Assembly: GCA_031216445.1 (NCBI GenBank)
Contig: CM062210.1
Coordinates: 1,909,501-1,973,500, forward strand
Source: Lateolabrax maculatus
Lineage: Eukaryota > Chordata > Actinopteri > Acropomatiformes > Lateolabracidae
Length of the DNA stretch: 64,000 nucleotides
Direction: 5' to 3'
The notes beneath the pieces were generated by a model. It was not told where the DNA came from, made no database searches, and was given only the letters and a program-made list of their open reading frames with translations. This document shows positions 35,173-46,859 of the stretch, in pieces. Made by a program: the position numbers and the translations under genes. The stretch's first letter is position 1, and each line of letters starts with the position of its first letter.

Positions 35173-35408
35173 TTTGTACAGTGCTGGTCTGACTGGCTGT
35201 CTGCAGTCCAGCTCTTGTTCTGGATCTTTCTCCACACTGGGGACAGGAGGAGTCTCCTGATGAAGCAGACTGGTCCCAGTATGAGGTGATGCAGCGTCTG
35301 CAGAACCAGTGTCCACAGCTGGTAGAGACTGGATCCTTCAGGACGTCCTGACACAAAGCACAGCAGGACGGCTGCTGCTTCACAGGAACAAGACTCCTCT
35401 TCCTCTTT
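35173..35408 (-). CDS. NLR-A RING-finger exon
   Basis: A 236-bp exon between CTCCACAG|A and CAAA|GTAAGA. It encodes KRKRSLVPVKQQPS and then a C3HC4 RING: CALC, STSCGHWFCRRC, and CPQC near the end. RING domains of this type act as E3 ubiquitin ligases or dimerisation modules and are found at the N-terminus of many fish NLRs and TRIM proteins. It is intact and nearly identical to the NLR-B exon, although the NACHT exon it should splice to is destroyed. Confidence 0.87.
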
Positions 35409-35984
35409 CTGTGGAGACATTTCTTTATAACTAAAATGATTTGTTGACTGTTGTTGAAAAATATCAAGATTTGGCTCAGATGGTCATATCCTACACATTT
35501 ATTTCATATGATGCATTGTGACAGTTGTGGTTTATTAATTTAGCAGTTGCTAGCTATGGTGAGTGGTAAAAAGGCCAACCTTCACACAGAGCCAAAGCAA
35601 GTTACTTGTCCCCTACTACTCTGGGGAACATCTTCATCTCTCTGCTGCTGCTGCTACTGGTGCAGCTGCCACCAAATAACTGTTAATATTGTGCATGTAG
35701 AGGAGTATTTTGTTCACTAAGGTTTTCCTACACCTTTTATTTACGTTTTATTTCATGTTGTGAACTGCAACATGTTCCTGATTCTTCCCCACGTCTTTAC
35801 TTTGTTTACCTATACCCCAGCATGCAATGAAAGTAACACCTAATAATAATAATCACTTAAATAGTTTGAACACCATTTTCTGTAGAATATGCATTAAAAT
35901 TTGAGTCTAACAACTGACGACTCCTGATTGCGTTTGATTTGCCAGCATTATGAGTCAGATTCTGCTACTTTCAACTATCAAATT

Positions 35985-36610
35985 AATTATTTTTATTTAT
36001 CCTTTACTTTAGCAGGTATGACCCACTGAGAACGAGGTCTCTTTTCCAGGAGGGACCTGCGTTAACACAAGTTTAAAATATATATATATATACACATATA
36101 GACACAGTTGTACACATTTACATATACATTTATATATATACATATAAACATGCATGTAAGCCCATAACCCTACCCATACATGCACACTTAAAGACAGTTG
36201 CAATATTTTCCTCTAGCAGCTCAGCCACAAAAGCCATTGTGGCTCTTTAAAAACACAATATGATACCAGAGAGGACAGCTTAGCTTTAGTTTGAAAATTA
36301 TTCCACATGATGCAGCAATACTAAAAGCCGCCTTTGCCCATTCACTCCTATACCTTGGTGTTTTTAGAGTGAGTTTACCAATTAGTGCTCTATCAATAAA
36401 CAAAATACTGTGTTGCTTCCTCCATTGACCCAAAGAGGACCAGCCAGCACGGCAATATAGGTCACAGTACTGAGTTTGGAACCCATCACTCATGACAAAA
36501 TGCAAAGCTCTATGATAAATAGCGTCCAATGCTTTCAAGACAGAGACCTGAGCATGAGTATACAGTGTATCGTGATAGTCCAAGACTGGCAATATTATAG
36601 TGTGCACAAT
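35985..36610 (-). mobile_element. LINE C-terminal fragment with 3' tail
   Basis: The minus-strand reading frame (36607-36221) carries PVLDYHDTLYTHA and LKALDAIYHRALHF, landmarks of the region downstream of the reverse transcriptase in a fish LINE family. The left end (36070-35985) has the characteristic GAGACCTCGTTCTCAGTGGG and AGTAAAGGATAAATAAA tail. It is inserted between the N-terminal exon and the RING exon of NLR-A. Confidence 0.75.
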
Positions 36611-36667
36611 TCATCCTCAGTGCTTCATCTTCCAACAGGTTAGTTTATAGTAGAAACAGTCTCTTAC

Positions 36668-36741
36668 TTTGTGTCTGAGGGTCCAGGTTCATTACTGAAG
36701 ACTGGAGGAAGATTTTCCTCTTCCTCCACACAAACACTCAT
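36668..36741 (-). CDS. NLR-A first coding exon
   Basis: The exon starts at the ATG of GACCAGAAGATGAGT and ends at ACAAA|GTAAGA, giving MSVCVEEEENLPPVFS then NEPGPSDTK. It corresponds to the first coding exon of NLR-B (MSDCVEEEED…NEPGPSDTK) but lacks the middle ~19 residues (SICLSMKSDRSIGPPLH). The phase matches the RING exon (AA|A giving Lys). The short acidic leader is typical of fish NLR-C proteins; its function is not known to me. Confidence 0.78.
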
Positions 36742-37031
36742 CTTCTGGTCTTGTTCAAGAGTCACACACAAAACTAGAGGAACAGGAAGTAACACACAGT
36801 AAAGATTAAAACCAGCCAGAACTCCACATGGTCACTTGTCTCTGTGTCTGTGAGTGTTTTCTCGGGTTATGGGAAGTTTAATGTGTATTATTGAGCCAGT
36901 CAGGACTTTGTGTCCACAGATGAATCAAAGTGTTGACTTCATTCTAACGTTTCTTTCCTCTACAGTCCACAGAGGGACAAAACTGACTGAGACACTTAGA
37001 CAGTAAAATAATATGTTGGATTAACACTCAC

Positions 37032-37085
37032 CTGCCGCTGCTTTCAGTTCTCCTCTTTCTGCTGTGTCGACACACTAATTCACAG
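37032..37085 (-). other. NLR-A 5'UTR exon (donor side)
   Basis: GAGAACTGAAAGCAGCGGCAG|GTGAGTG resembles the start of the NLR-B transcript at 54530 (AAGGCTGAAGCAGG|GTGAGTG), including the GTCGACA-AGCAGAA word upstream. No long frame is present, so I read it as a non-coding first exon. The 5' limit is a guess. Confidence 0.5.
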
Positions 37086-37194
37086 ATGCGTATCTGCCAG
37101 AGCAAATGAAACACGAGCTGCAGGTTTGTGTGGTTCCCAGCTACCTTTGACTCAGAATTTACTCTGAACTTCCAGCTCCAGGGTTCACACCCTG

Positions 37195-37225
37195 TTTTCC
37201 TTTTCCAGGAAATCACGTGAGGCTG
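37195..37225 (-). promoter_or_regulatory. Shared upstream element with CACGTG
   Basis: GGAAATCACGTGAGG lies just upstream of the putative first exon of NLR-A; AGAAATCACGTGTCA lies at the same relative place upstream of NLR-B (about 54692). The E-box CACGTG within GAAATCACGTG is kept in both. It may be functional or merely residual homology. Confidence 0.35.
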
Positions 37226-37287
37226 TCTGTGTGTGTGTGTCTACTTGTACATCTATCTTTGTGAGAACCATAAAAGAGAGACCTGTC

Positions 37288-37289
37288 TA

Positions 37290-37330
<41 letters not shown>
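37288..37330. repeat. (GT)n microsatellite
   Basis: About 40 bases of nearly perfect GT repeat upstream of NLR-A. Confidence 0.9.
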
Positions 37331-37332
<2 letters not shown>

Positions 37333-37339
37333 CTCTTAA

Positions 37340-39240
37340 ACATGATGTGTTTATGAGCGTCTCTCTTGGCTTGAACATATTAAATTAAAATGGGTTTTGG
37401 TCAAAATGTTTGTACTTAAATGACGTTTAAATCATGTAAATAATCGGTTTTGATGAAGTAACAACTAAAGTGCTCTGAACTAAATGAGCTGAACGTGTTC
37501 TTTTACAGACACAGTTCATCTCAGCACAGGAGCCCCCATCTGTAATCAGTTAACCTTTCTAAGGATGATACTATTGATTCTTTCATTCTTAACTCAAGGT
37601 TCACTCAAATGTTTTTCTGGAGCTTTAACCCATTTTTTGCTTTATGTTATTTTTATTTCATGTTATCTTCTGTTGTTGCTGCCAGCTGGACGTCAGTTTG
37701 TGTCAAAGTTTTGATTTAATGTCTGTAGGATATCAGTCTGTTGTACATTATTGGTCAACACTACACAAAATCCCGGGAGCAGAGGAGAAATCTGAGAGCA
37801 GACGTTTCACAGGCGCACAGAGGCAGCCGGAGGAGAAGGGCTGGAGCTGGACTGCAGGAAATCTGTGCAAGCAACAATATATCTGAGTGCAGGCGAACAG
37901 GTTGAGCAGAAGCAGAGCAAATCCAAGCTCAAGCAGGGTTTCTTTTGAATGTGAGGGCAGGCTTTTGAGGGACAGCATTACAAAATCTGAATCATGAATT
38001 CAGTCATGAATAAAGGATTAAAAAAAGACCCATATCAATGTCACAAGTTTCAAAGCCAGCCAAAACAATGGACATCAAGAGACGGCATAGCAGAAAATCC
38101 TCAGACATCATCATCATCGTCGTGTAATTTTAACTTATGAGGTTAAATTTCAACAACTGCTCCAACACTGATGTCTGTGGGGAAAAAGCTCCACAGGTTG
38201 ACTTTATGTGTCTGTGTTGATCATGTGAAAACTAGCAGGGTCACACATCAAACTGTAATTCACTGATGCTGCAGGAAATGTGATCATCAAAATGTTTTCA
38301 CTTCTAAAACTTTAGATTTAAAACTTTATGCATGATCACCACACGTGGAGCAAATCCACTGTATGTGTCACTTTGATCTCAAAACAAGGCGCCTGCAACA
38401 TAAAGACAGTAAATGAGAAGGATCTTCTGTTGCAGAGTAAAGCCTGGTGGTCATTTAATGTTCAGTGCTCAGTAAAGTAGTGCATCATGCTGAGTCCATA
38501 CCAAGCTGTCGATGCATCATTATCTCATGATTATCATTACTCAGCATGTTGTGTCCCTTCAAGCAGAACGTCAAGCTGCACAAGTGACAAACAGGGACTG
38601 AAGTTTGAGCCCTAATGTACAAACAGTTAATAAAACCAGAAACAGCAGAATTCACATTTGTTGAAGCAAGAGGGAGTAAACTTTTGATTTTATTGTGTTT
38701 TCATTCTCAACAATTCTAAATGTCTGTGAGGACTAAATGAATGCAGTCTTGCATTTGTTTCTATTATTGTTAAATCCAGGGGTGCAGTATGGAGGGAATA
38801 GTGGAACTAAGTACCTGAGGCCCAAACATTGGGAGGGCACCTCAGGTAATTAAATAAAAATGTGTTTAATATTGTAAATAACTATTACTGTTGGTTCCAG
38901 GATGCACATGGTTCAGTCCCTCAGGACAGAAACTGTTCAGTCTCTAATCTCTGTAAATACTCTGAGACTGATTTTTAGGATTTCAGCTGAACTTTGAAGC
39001 AATCGTGTCTTTTTAAAATAAGTGAAACCAGGCGACCAAAAGAGAAAAGAAAAAACAATCAGGGGGGTTTCGGAAAGGTTTAATATTGGTGTGTAAAGAG
39101 TTATTATAATACTTCACATGTTGATAAGTGAAGCAGACTTTAGTCTGAGAGCCACAGAGTGAATCAGCTGCAGGTCCATCATCATCATCATCTTCTTCTC
39201 TTGTTACTGAGGACGTCATCAGAACAGCTGAATAAGACTC
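37340..39240. other. Intergenic region without recognised gene
   Basis: Between the head of NLR-A and the tail of NLR-B. No coding sequence is convincing. The piece at about 37690-37960 has an open but unfamiliar frame (KIPGAEEKSESRRF…) of higher GC and could be old repeat DNA. The rest is anonymous AT-rich sequence. Confidence 0.6.
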
Positions 39241-39246
39241 CCAGTA

Positions 39247-39470
39247 TTAACCCTTGTGTTGTCCTCTGGGTCGAGGTGATGTATCATATGTTTGTGTCAT
39301 CCTTTTCCTTTATTCTGTTTCTTACTCTGTTCCTATTGTCAAGAAACAAACTAAAAACAAAAGATAACCGCTTCAAGAATCACAAATGTCATGCATAACA
39401 ACATTTACATACACAGAAGGACATTTTCGGCCACCGGGTCACCTTGACCCAGAGGACAACACAAGGTTAA
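39247..39470. mobile_element. piggyBac-type MITE
   Basis: The element is bounded on both sides by TTAA, the piggyBac target. The left terminus reads CCCTTGTGTTGTCCTCTGGG; the right is its inverse, CCCAGAGGACAACACAAGG. About 220 bp, with no transposase frame inside. This terminal motif is widespread in fish MITEs. Confidence 0.85.
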
Positions 39471-40490
39471 GACCAGTGAACCAGTCTGAGAGTGACAGCA
39501 GCTTCTAAACCTGTTTTCAGTTTAATACTGGAGCTACCTTTTCTTCTAAATGTGTGCATTGTGCCTTTAAGTCTCTCAACTTTAATTCTGCTCCTTCTGT
39601 GTTACAGCAGACTGGACGAGCACTCGTTGGAAACTAATTCACCTTCAACAGACATCATGTTTGTAGTCAACTGACAAACTACAGCGACATCTTGAACTTG
39701 TTCAGCTTTGATCTACTTCTTTCTGGTCCAAACAAATATTTGTTAAAAAATTTCTGTTATAATACGACAAACATCTGATATCAGTGGTAATGACCAGAAC
39801 TCTGACTTCCAGTGTTATTTGATTTATTTGAAAATCAGGAGATCAGCAGGCTCTGAGTTACTCAAAACCACCAACAATCATTTCATGCTCAACGTCACAC
39901 GTTCATTCTGTCAGGGTTGGTGGCAGAAACACAGGGTTGGACCCAAATGTAGCTGGGGGCAAGTTGCAGGATGATATTTACAATGGATCCCATGACGACA
40001 TAAAGGTGAAAGAGGTCGTTCATAGTGACAAACCCACAGATAATTATCACCAGACTTTGCAGTTCTTTTCTACAATAACACAATCTGTTGGAATGAACTA
40101 GAAAAAATTATAATGATAATATAATAACTAATAAGATAATTAAGTTAGACAGAATCGTGTTTCAGTTTGTAAACTTCAGTGAAGCTTTGATTGAATCCAA
40201 ACTTTCTACAGGTTTTATCTTCTTGTTTCTGTGTGTTACAAACAATTATCTGTTAAACTGTGAGAAAAGTCTGGTATTGGTGGTAATAACCAGAACTTAA
40301 GAGAGGTCACTTTATCGATGCAGGCTTGATGCTGCTTTTCAAATGAACTTCCCAAAATAATAAGAAATATAATGTGAAAATTAACTGCAATTCTCAATCA
40401 TTCCACCAGGTGGAGCTGCAACAGAAAGCCAAACAGAAAAAGGTGTTAATCTACAGTTATGTTGTCATAAAGGCTACTAATCTGTAGAGG
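39471..40490. other. Spacer 3' of NLR-B
   Basis: No gene, RNA or named repeat recognised. It probably contains the former 3'UTR and downstream flank of NLR-B. Confidence 0.5.
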
Positions 40491-40493
40491 CGC

Positions 40494-40967
40494 TCAGGGT
40501 TCAGAATATGTGAAAGAATATAAAAAAAGACAAAGTCCTGGTCCAGGTCCAGGTCCAGGTGGAGGAGGTGGTTGAGGGTGGAGGAGTCTCAGTGTGTCTG
40601 CAGAGACGGTGTAGAAGGACGGAGCAGCAGCAGAGCAGTCCAGATACACTGATGATACTCTGTCACATCCAGAGGAACACACAGGGATGATGGTGGACTG
40701 GACATTGTGTCTGACAGTGGAGCTGATCTCAGAGCAGTTCAGACTGCAGCACTGAGACTCGTCTCCACTTGTTGTGATTCCTCTGTGGGTCACTGCTGGA
40801 TGAAGCTCTCCTCTCCACTCTACCTCCCAGTAACATGGCCCAGTCAGAGCCTCTCCACACACAAGCTGCTGCTGCTTCAACCTCTCTGGATCATCAGGAC
40901 ACAGCTGATCCTCTCAACACCTCCACCTTTCTGATCCTCTCACTCTAACAGAAATCACAGCCACCAG
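40494..40967 (-). pseudogene. Decayed B30.2 (PRY-SPRY) exon of NLR-B
   Basis: Downstream of an acceptor (TTATCTCCTCAG|C) the exon quickly meets an in-frame TAG. It then needs a frameshift before EDQLCPDDPERL, after which the SPRY core is readable: VCGEALTGPCYWEVEWRGE, VTHRGI, and SSVYLDCSAAAPSFYTVSADTL. The N-terminal PRY strands (LTLDPNTA type) are missing. The C-terminal strands are replaced by a Pro-Gly run encoded by a GGTCCA minisatellite at about 40535-40565. B30.2 domains are the usual C-terminal ligand-binding domain of fish NLR-C proteins. This one cannot be translated as a normal domain. Confidence 0.82.
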
Positions 40968-41452
40968 CTGAGGAGATAAGAAGACAGAGAGCAGAAGTCA
41001 TAAATCAGTGTTTACAGAGACTCCCTCCATCAGCTGTTCTCAATTCTTTAGTGTTGAAATGAGAGAACAAAGACTCTGAGATCAGATTTGATGGGACGAC
41101 AGTCTGATGGACGAGGACCACTGTCTCTATACATCTTGTAATGCTGCCAGCTGTAATCCAGCTTTATTTCCTGCAGACATGAACACAACAACAACAGTCG
41201 TCTTCACATGGACTCAAACACATGATCACAACCAGCTTCTGCTGATCTGATTGGCTGACTGTTCTCTCTCTCTCTGTCTTCCTGTCCAATCCTGAAGCCC
41301 GTCACCGTTCTCCTCTCACAGCTTCACTGAGGAAAGCAGCCGCTGAGAAGGTTGGAGGTTTACAGGAAATACTGGATCTCTGCTTTGAGACTAACTGTGT
41401 TTAATACAATACTGCTGAGACCAGCAGGGACCAACTCCAACCCTCTACTGAC

Positions 41453-41644
41453 CTCACAGTCTCCAGAGTCTCCAGAGTCTCCAGTCTACAGTGTGGACTC
41501 TCCTTCAGATCAGACAGCAGCTTCACTCCTGAATCCTGCAGGTTGTTTCCACTCAGGTCCAGCTTTCTCAGATGGGAGGGGTTGGACTTCAGAGCTGAGG
41601 CCAGAGAATCACAGCTGATCTTTGACAAACTGCAGCCCCTCAAT
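41453..41644 (-). CDS. NLR-B LRR exon with triplicated LET codons
   Basis: At 192 bp this exon is 18 bp longer than the family standard, because CTGGAGACT is present three times at its 3' end (…LETLETLETVR instead of LETLR). The rest is standard: LSKISCDSLASAL, LDLSGNNLQDSG. The donor GTGAG|GTCAGT and acceptor TTATTCAG|A are kept, so the insertion preserves frame. It would be the last LRR before the B30.2 remnant. Confidence 0.82.
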
Positions 41645-41730
41645 CTGAATAAAGAATAAATGATGGAAATCAAAAATCTATTTGTTATCCAATCAGATGT
41701 GTTCAGGTTATAAATGTATAGCTCAACATT

Positions 41731-44700
41731 ACCGCAACCGGACACAAACACGCCATGTCCGGTTGCTGTGTGTGAGTGCGAGGAACGCTAAGGACACTGA
41801 ACTCCCAAAGCAGCCAAATTAAAATTAAGTATTTAAAGACAAAAATCTTCCTTGCCAACCTGAAGTGGAAATTGTGCACAGAGTGGGGCCTGCAAAACAT
41901 TATGACTCAAGACAAAGATGCTTGGCCAAAGAGACTATTTTATAAATAGCAAAGAAAGCGAGAGTGCTGGATTTCAGAGGGATGAAAGTGAAAATCTTCC
42001 AAGATTTACCAGTGGAGATCCAAAAGAGTCCAAAAGGAGAGCACAGTTCAAGGATTTTAGGAATAAATTACATCAGAAAACACTTGGTTAGAAATGTTGA
42101 AGGACGCCACAGGAAAATAAAAAGCTGTTAGTTTAATATGCATTTCATATAATTAATTTCATGTTCAAGACATAATCTCAAAAACTTAGTGGCGTAATCA
42201 TGTTTTGTTTTGTGGTATGTGAATTAAAATGAAAAAATAGAAGAAATAAGAACTTGAAAAAGGAGTTCAGCTTAGTTGGGATTGCAAGACAGCTAGAGTG
42301 GCAATACAACTAACGTGTGATTTTTTGTGTATGAGTGCATGTTTATGTATATATTTGAATGCAGTTGCTATCTGTAATTGTTATTGAGTTTATCAGAATG
42401 AAACAAAAAGAAAATATAGATTTTTGGTAAATGTTACATAAACTGCCCAAGAAAAGTCTTAAAATCGCCCATATAAACATGTAATATCAGGAATAAATTA
42501 ATTGAAGTAGCAGTTGCTACATTTGAGGATACAACACTATTAATAGACACAAGGATATAATATTTATTTTAGAAAAGTCAGGAATGCATATAAGGGAGGG
42601 TTTGCTTTCCATATTCAAAATCATATACCTGTTAAAGGTATTTCCTGTTCGGAAATGTCATCAGATGTTGAAGTACTCTGTGTAGGCACTACGGGAGCTC
42701 CACAGATGAATTTGTTCATTGTGCAACTGAACTTTAACTTTGAAACAGGAACAGTCAAATATGTCACTTCCTGTATCTGAATGACACCCACTGACCCAGT
42801 AAAAAAACTGCTGTGTCGCTTCTCTTCTGTCTTTCCTCACTTTCCCCTGTGTTGACTCCCGACTGATCGTCAGCTGACAGACTGGAAACTAACTGGGCAT
42901 AAAGCAGAGCAATGGCTAGGCACACCACTGCTAAACTTTATCAATGTAAATGTGTGGATCTGACCATAACGCTGTCTAGCTATTTGATATAGAATTTTGG
43001 CTGTAATTATTAATTTAATTATTAATCAAAGTTCCAAATTGATGGTTTAATTCATTTTATGAGTCTAGGTTAATGCATATGGCCATAATTTCCCTGTTTT
43101 CAGGGTGGTGCCCTATTTATTACTATTCATTAGGAATTAATTATCAAATAATAATTTATTTTTATAAATATTTTTGATTTCCGATGGCCATAGTTAACCA
43201 GGGTAGACCTATTGCACCTACATCTGGCTACAAGTGAGTTTGAAACATCTTAAGCCGATATTGATTGAATGTTGTTACAGTAGGTATTTGGACAAAATTT
43301 GTGACATGTTGGATCATTCTAGAAATATATTTTATGGGGGACTTAAACCTAGATTGGAATTCCATTTGCTGTCCAATGAAAATGAAACTAATGAGTACAT
43401 ATGCAGCCTGTGGACCGTCACAGGTTAACAACAAACCAACTAGAATATGTTTAAAGAGTCAATTAGCTACTTGTGTTGACCACATTTTTATAAATACACC
43501 TGAGTTTTGCTCCAAAACTATATCTGTGCCAATACGCTGAAGTGACCATAATCTTACTGCAATTTTGAGGAAAACAAAAGTTCCTAAGCCGTGTCCAAAA
43601 GTAATAAGGAAAAGATCATTTCAGAGTTTTAATCAGGCCAGATATGAGGATGATGTTAAAAATGCTAACTGGTCAAAGCTGTTCTTAGAAAAAGATCCAG
43701 AGGAGGCATTTCATGCTTTCAATGGAATTTGAATGTCCATTGTAGACAATCATGTCCCATTAAACAAGTTCTCTATTAGAAACATCAACACCCCATGGTT
43801 GTATAAGGAATTAAAAGAATATATGATTGAAAGGGATCAAGCTAAAATAATAGCAATTTCATCAAATCTTAAATCGGATTTGTGATAACTGTAAACTACG
43901 GAATTTTGTTACTAAATTAAATGATAAGAAAAATAAACTATTACTAAAATAGGATAAATTAAAGTAAACAATTAAGGAATACTTTGAAATATTTACTGAG
44001 AGGAAATACTAAGTCCACCCCATCTTATTTAGATATTGGAGAGGAATTTCTTACTAAACCCAAATATTTAAATACTTATTTCATAACCAAGATAGACAAG
44101 TTAAGTACAGCCAAAGAATACAGATTTATTGTACATATTAATAGATCATATTATGAAAGGCAAAAGGTTTTGATTCAAGTACGTTAGTGTAGCTAAAGTT
44201 GAATAAGATGCTAATGACTTTTTGCTCTTTAGCTTCACTAATTGCCCCAATGGTCACACACATTATTAATCAATGTTTTAATGAAAATGTATGTCCATAA
44301 GCATGGAAAATATCCAAAGTAGTGGCAATACCAAAAAATTTCCGTTTTCTGAATCCAATAAGTTTATTACCAATTTTAAGTAAGATAATGGAAAGAATTG
44401 TGTATGAGCAGATTCAGTCTTCTTTTTTCAAATAATAAATTGATCACAAATTTTCGACATGCATATAGAGAAAAATATTCATCAGCTACTGCCTTGGCTC
44501 AAATGGTTGATGATCGGTTTAAGGAAATAGAAGAAAGGAAGATTATAGGAGTAGTTTTGCTTGATTTCTCTGTGGCTTTTGACATCATTTATCATGAGTT
44601 AATGTTGAAATAATTTAAATGTTATGTTTTTTCTAAATCTGCATTATTATGGATAAAAAGTTATTTGACCGATAGAAAGCAAGTTAAACTTAAATGGAGT

Positions 44701-45280
44701 GCCTCAAGGAAATTGTCATGGGCCACTTCCGTACACTTCCTTTACATCTGACACCATCAAACAAGTAATTCAAGCCTTGGTTTGTCACACCTGAATTATT
44801 GTTCAGCACTTTGGTCCAATACTTCATAAGGTAATATAAAGAAATTGCAACTCGTCCAGAATAAAGCAGCATGTGTAGCTCTTTGTTGTGGGTTGAGAAC
44901 AAATGTTACTAAAATGCACAAATGTCTCTTTTGGTTTGAAGTGAAAAATAGACTACTGTATTCATTAATGGTTTTCATTAGGAATGTCATTACAACAAAG
45001 ACTCCATTTATTTTTTACAAAAAGCTATCCTTTAGTATATATGCACATACCTATTCAACAAGACATGCAGCTGGAGGTTGTTTTACTTTATCAAAATTCA
45101 AAACCACATCAGGTCAGAGGACAGTTTTATACAGAGCAACACAAGACAGAAATTCACTCCAAAATCATATTAAACAACAAAATGATACATATGGCTTATC
45201 GCTAAAAGAGTATTACTTAAGAAGAAGCTTTGTGTATTGTCACCATGTAAACTGTGTGGACACCAGAAAAAATCAATATC
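41731..45280 (+). mobile_element. Decayed LINE within the NLR-B LRR array
   Basis: Intron homology stops after GCTCAACATTA (41732) and resumes near ATCAATACTATATTGGTCC (45283). Between them the plus strand carries endonuclease pieces (about 42440-43540; GDLNLDWN, TRICLKSQ, CVDHIFINTPEFCS), reverse-transcriptase pieces (44400-44610; RHAYREKYSSATALAQM, VVLLDFSVAFDI) and a C-terminal segment (44845-45230; LVQNKAACVALCCGLRTNVTK, TYSTRHAAGGCFTL). It is a jockey/L2-clade non-LTR element with many stops and an internal deletion around 44700, where the RT active-site motif should be. Its 5' end carries a hairpin, GCAACCGGACA…TGTCCGGTTGC (41734-41766). Confidence 0.75.
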
Positions 45281-45576
45281 AATATCAATACTATATTGGT
45301 CCTTTAAATAGATGTATTCTGAAATTTACTTTGATGTGTGTGTGTGTGTGTGTTTGTGTTTGTTCTGAAGGATCAATATCAATGATCAGATATTATTTGT
45401 GAAATCAGATTGAAATGAACAAAACCAAAATAAATATTTCTACTTCAGCAGGTAAACTTGTGACATTTACAACTTTATGGATCTAAGTTGTGTATGAACA
45501 TAAATTAGGTTCAATAGTTAATTAAACATATAATATCTATTATTTATAAATGTAAACAGAGAGTCAGTGAACTGAC

Positions 45577-45750
45577 CTCAGAGTCTCCAGTCTACAGTGT
45601 GGACTCTTCAGAAAACCACACAGCAGCTTCACTCCTGAATCCTGCAGCTTGTTGAGACTCAGGTCCAGCTCTCTCAGATGGGAGGGGTTGGACTTCAGAG
45701 CTGAGGCCAGAGAAGCACAGCTGATCTCTGACAACCTGCAGTCACTCAAT
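45577..45750 (-). CDS. NLR-B LRR exon
   Basis: A 174-bp two-LRR exon (LSEISCASLASAL, LDLSLNKLQDSG) with conserved acceptor and donor. The surrounding intron matches the 950-bp units of NLR-A, so NLR-B once had at least part of the same array. Confidence 0.85.
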
Positions 45751-46807
45751 CTGAATAAAGAATAAATGATGGAGATAAAAATAAATTTATGATCCAATCA
45801 GATGTGTTCAGATTTTAAATTTGCCGCTCAACATTACTATGTCCTAATCAATGAGCTTTTCCCTAAAATGAGTAGAGAGACTTTGTCATTGTGTTATTGT
45901 GGATCACTCAATCTGAATAAATTTTTGTTGTAACTTTAGAAGACAATGTTCCTGCTTGAAATCCTTCAGTGTTTAATAATCTGTTCAGAGCTGAAGAAGG
46001 TTTAGAATGTAGAAGTTTAGAAAATGAAACTCCAAACACCTGAACCCAACAGGATGCAGGTTCAACACTGTGAAATACAAACAGTGAAGAAGAGCTCTCA
46101 TTAATATTAATGACAACGTGCTGCTGCTTCAATAAAGACGTAGTGACTTCACCTCTTAACCTCTGCCAGCTCCACCAGTGGCTCCATCTATACAAACTCA
46201 TGTTGTGCAGCCAAACACAAAGAAAAACCCACAGAAATTCATTTAAGATTCGACTCAAGATCCCAAAGTTTCCAAAGTTTCCAAAGATGTCCGGAGGGAC
46301 TTTGGGGAAATGTGAACAAAAGATATCTACCATATTTCTTTTAGGAATAGTGGAGTCATAAAATCAAAGCTTCTTCACTTTAAACTCTTCAGTCAGTATA
46401 AGCATCATATAGCTTCATAAACATGCTGGAAAAAGCAAATACTTAATATATTTTTTATTGTCTGATGATTGGAATAGAGATTATTTGTTTATTCGTTGTA
46501 TCTATGTATTTTTTATTGTAATTTATTTAACTAAAAACATGATGAGGAATATAACATGGAGATGAAGAGTTTAAGAGGCTCAGAGTGAATTATCCAGTGT
46601 AGATTCTCGTTTCATATTAAGGTTTTAAATGTGCAGCTCAACATTGCTCTGCCACAGTCAATGGACTAAACCACAGAAGAAGAAAACAAACTTTATCCTT
46701 CAGATACTCAGTGTGGATCAGTATAATATCAGCCTGATGCAGTTTAGTGTCACCACAACTTTCACATCATATTAATCTCAGCACAGATGGAATAAATGGT
46801 GTCTGAC

Positions 46808-46859
46808 CTCAGAGTCTCCAGTCTACAGTGTGGACTCTCCAGAAAACCACACAGCAGCT
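46808..46859 (-). pseudogene. Truncated LRR exon of NLR-B
   Basis: Only the last ~52 bases of an LRR exon remain with their donor (CTGAG|GTCAGA). The sequence then jumps directly into intron sequence equivalent to 31008. The acceptor and most of the exon were deleted, so it cannot be spliced in. Confidence 0.8.

Noticed and set aside
37644..37978. Short open frames upstream of NLR-A as a gene
   Set aside because: Unfamiliar peptide on either strand, no splice context linking it to neighbours; likely repeat-derived.
46100..46333. Coding exon in the long minus-strand frame at 45.9-46.3 kb
   Set aside because: No similarity to NLR modules, no fitting splice phase, and TTTCCAAAG triplet repeats inside; treated as intron.
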